Source of the DNA: Caulobacteraceae bacterium
Lineage (GTDB): Bacteria; Pseudomonadota; Alphaproteobacteria; Caulobacterales; Caulobacteraceae
DNA: 36,901 nucleotides
Assembly (NCBI GenBank): GCA_031291645.1
Contig: JARLIQ010000016.1
Span: 1 to 36,901 of the forward strand
Direction: 5' to 3'
A program made the translations under genes and the position numbers. Within the stretch, counting starts at the first letter, position 1, and every line of letters starts with the position of its first letter. The notes under the pieces were generated by a model. The model saw only the letters and a program-made list of their open reading frames with translations. It searched no databases and was not told where the DNA came from. Positions 36,720 to 36,901 of the stretch are shown here, piece by piece.

Positions 36720-36901
36720 ATGGCGCGGCTCGTCGACATGGACGCTGGGCCCTTCCTCAAGGGGTTGCGTCGGCTGGGGTGGTCGCTTCGGCCCGGCTCC
36801 TTCGCCGCCTTTCTGGCCGCGGCTGGTTTCGTCGCCGCGGCCTTCGTATTGCGCATGGCCTTGGCGCCCTGGATCGCCGGAGCCCAGTTTATCACCTTCT
36901 T
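36720..36901 (+). CDS. N-terminus of a membrane protein, probably a DUF4118-type sensor kinase (truncated by the window)
   Basis: 60 codons are visible, open to the right edge. After a polar start (MARLVDMDAGPFLKGLRRLG) a hydrophobic helix runs FAAFLAAAGFVAAAFVLRMA, followed by LAPWIAGAQFITFF. The LRMALAPW-x-GAQFITFF pattern is what I recall from the first helix-loop of DUF4118 membrane domains, which usually precede a histidine kinase. This is inference from one short stretch. The start may also be the ATG at 36738. No clear ribosome-binding site is seen. The perfect FNR/FixK box just upstream suggests oxygen-linked control. Confidence 0.55.
   Translation, partial: MARLVDMDAGPFLKGLRRLGWSLRPGSFAAFLAAAGFVAAAFVLRMALAPWIAGAQFITF

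Overview
The window is very GC-rich DNA (about 70% by eye) from an alphaproteobacterium, most likely Caulobacterales (Caulobacter/Phenylobacterium-like). The evidence is the imuA-imuB-dnaE2 cassette behind an alphaproteobacterial-type LexA site (GAAC-N7-GAAC), the FNR/FixK-type box TTGAT-N4-ATCAA, and the general gene style. No species can be fixed from this alone. The first ~230 bases look like an assembly or library fold-back: bases 1-65 are the exact reverse complement of 233-297, with long G and C runs between.

Layout. (1) 233-13570 is a large glycogen/alpha-glucan island: the 3' part of glgB, glgC, glgA, a natural GlgX-MalQ fusion gene, a second glgA on the opposite strand behind an unknown gene, a small unknown gene, and a second stand-alone glgX. 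ADP-glucose synthesis (GlgC), chain elongation (two GlgA), branching (GlgB), debranching (two GlgX) and oligosaccharide recycling (MalQ) are all present. (2) 13607-17897 holds an acyl-CoA dehydrogenase, tRNA-Leu(CAA), a tiny secreted His-rich peptide, a GPH/MelB-type sugar transporter, a small unknown protein and an exported SUOX-fold protein without cysteine. (3) 18008-23783 is the SOS mutagenesis operon imuA-imuB-dnaE2. Its dnaE2 carries an in-frame palindromic repeat element of about 146 bp. (4) 23952-28756 has kup (K+ uptake), a TPP riboswitch, thiC and a pentapeptide-repeat protein. (5) 28830-32897 has a possibly decayed Tat-signal ORF, a FATP-type acyl-CoA synthetase, a GT-C-like membrane glycosyltransferase and a small unknown protein. 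(6) 33273-36901 has a small helical protein, a cold-shock protein with an AT-rich leader, a strong hairpin terminator, uvrC, pgsA, and the start of a membrane protein resembling DUF4118 sensor kinases with a perfect FNR/FixK box just upstream.

There is no phage, IS element, CRISPR array or obvious defence system here. The most notable items are the in-frame palindrome in dnaE2, the GlgX-MalQ fusion with doubled glgA and glgX, the layered SOS operator, the FNR box at the right end, and a predicted pairing between the TPP aptamer and the region just upstream of the thiC ribosome-binding site.
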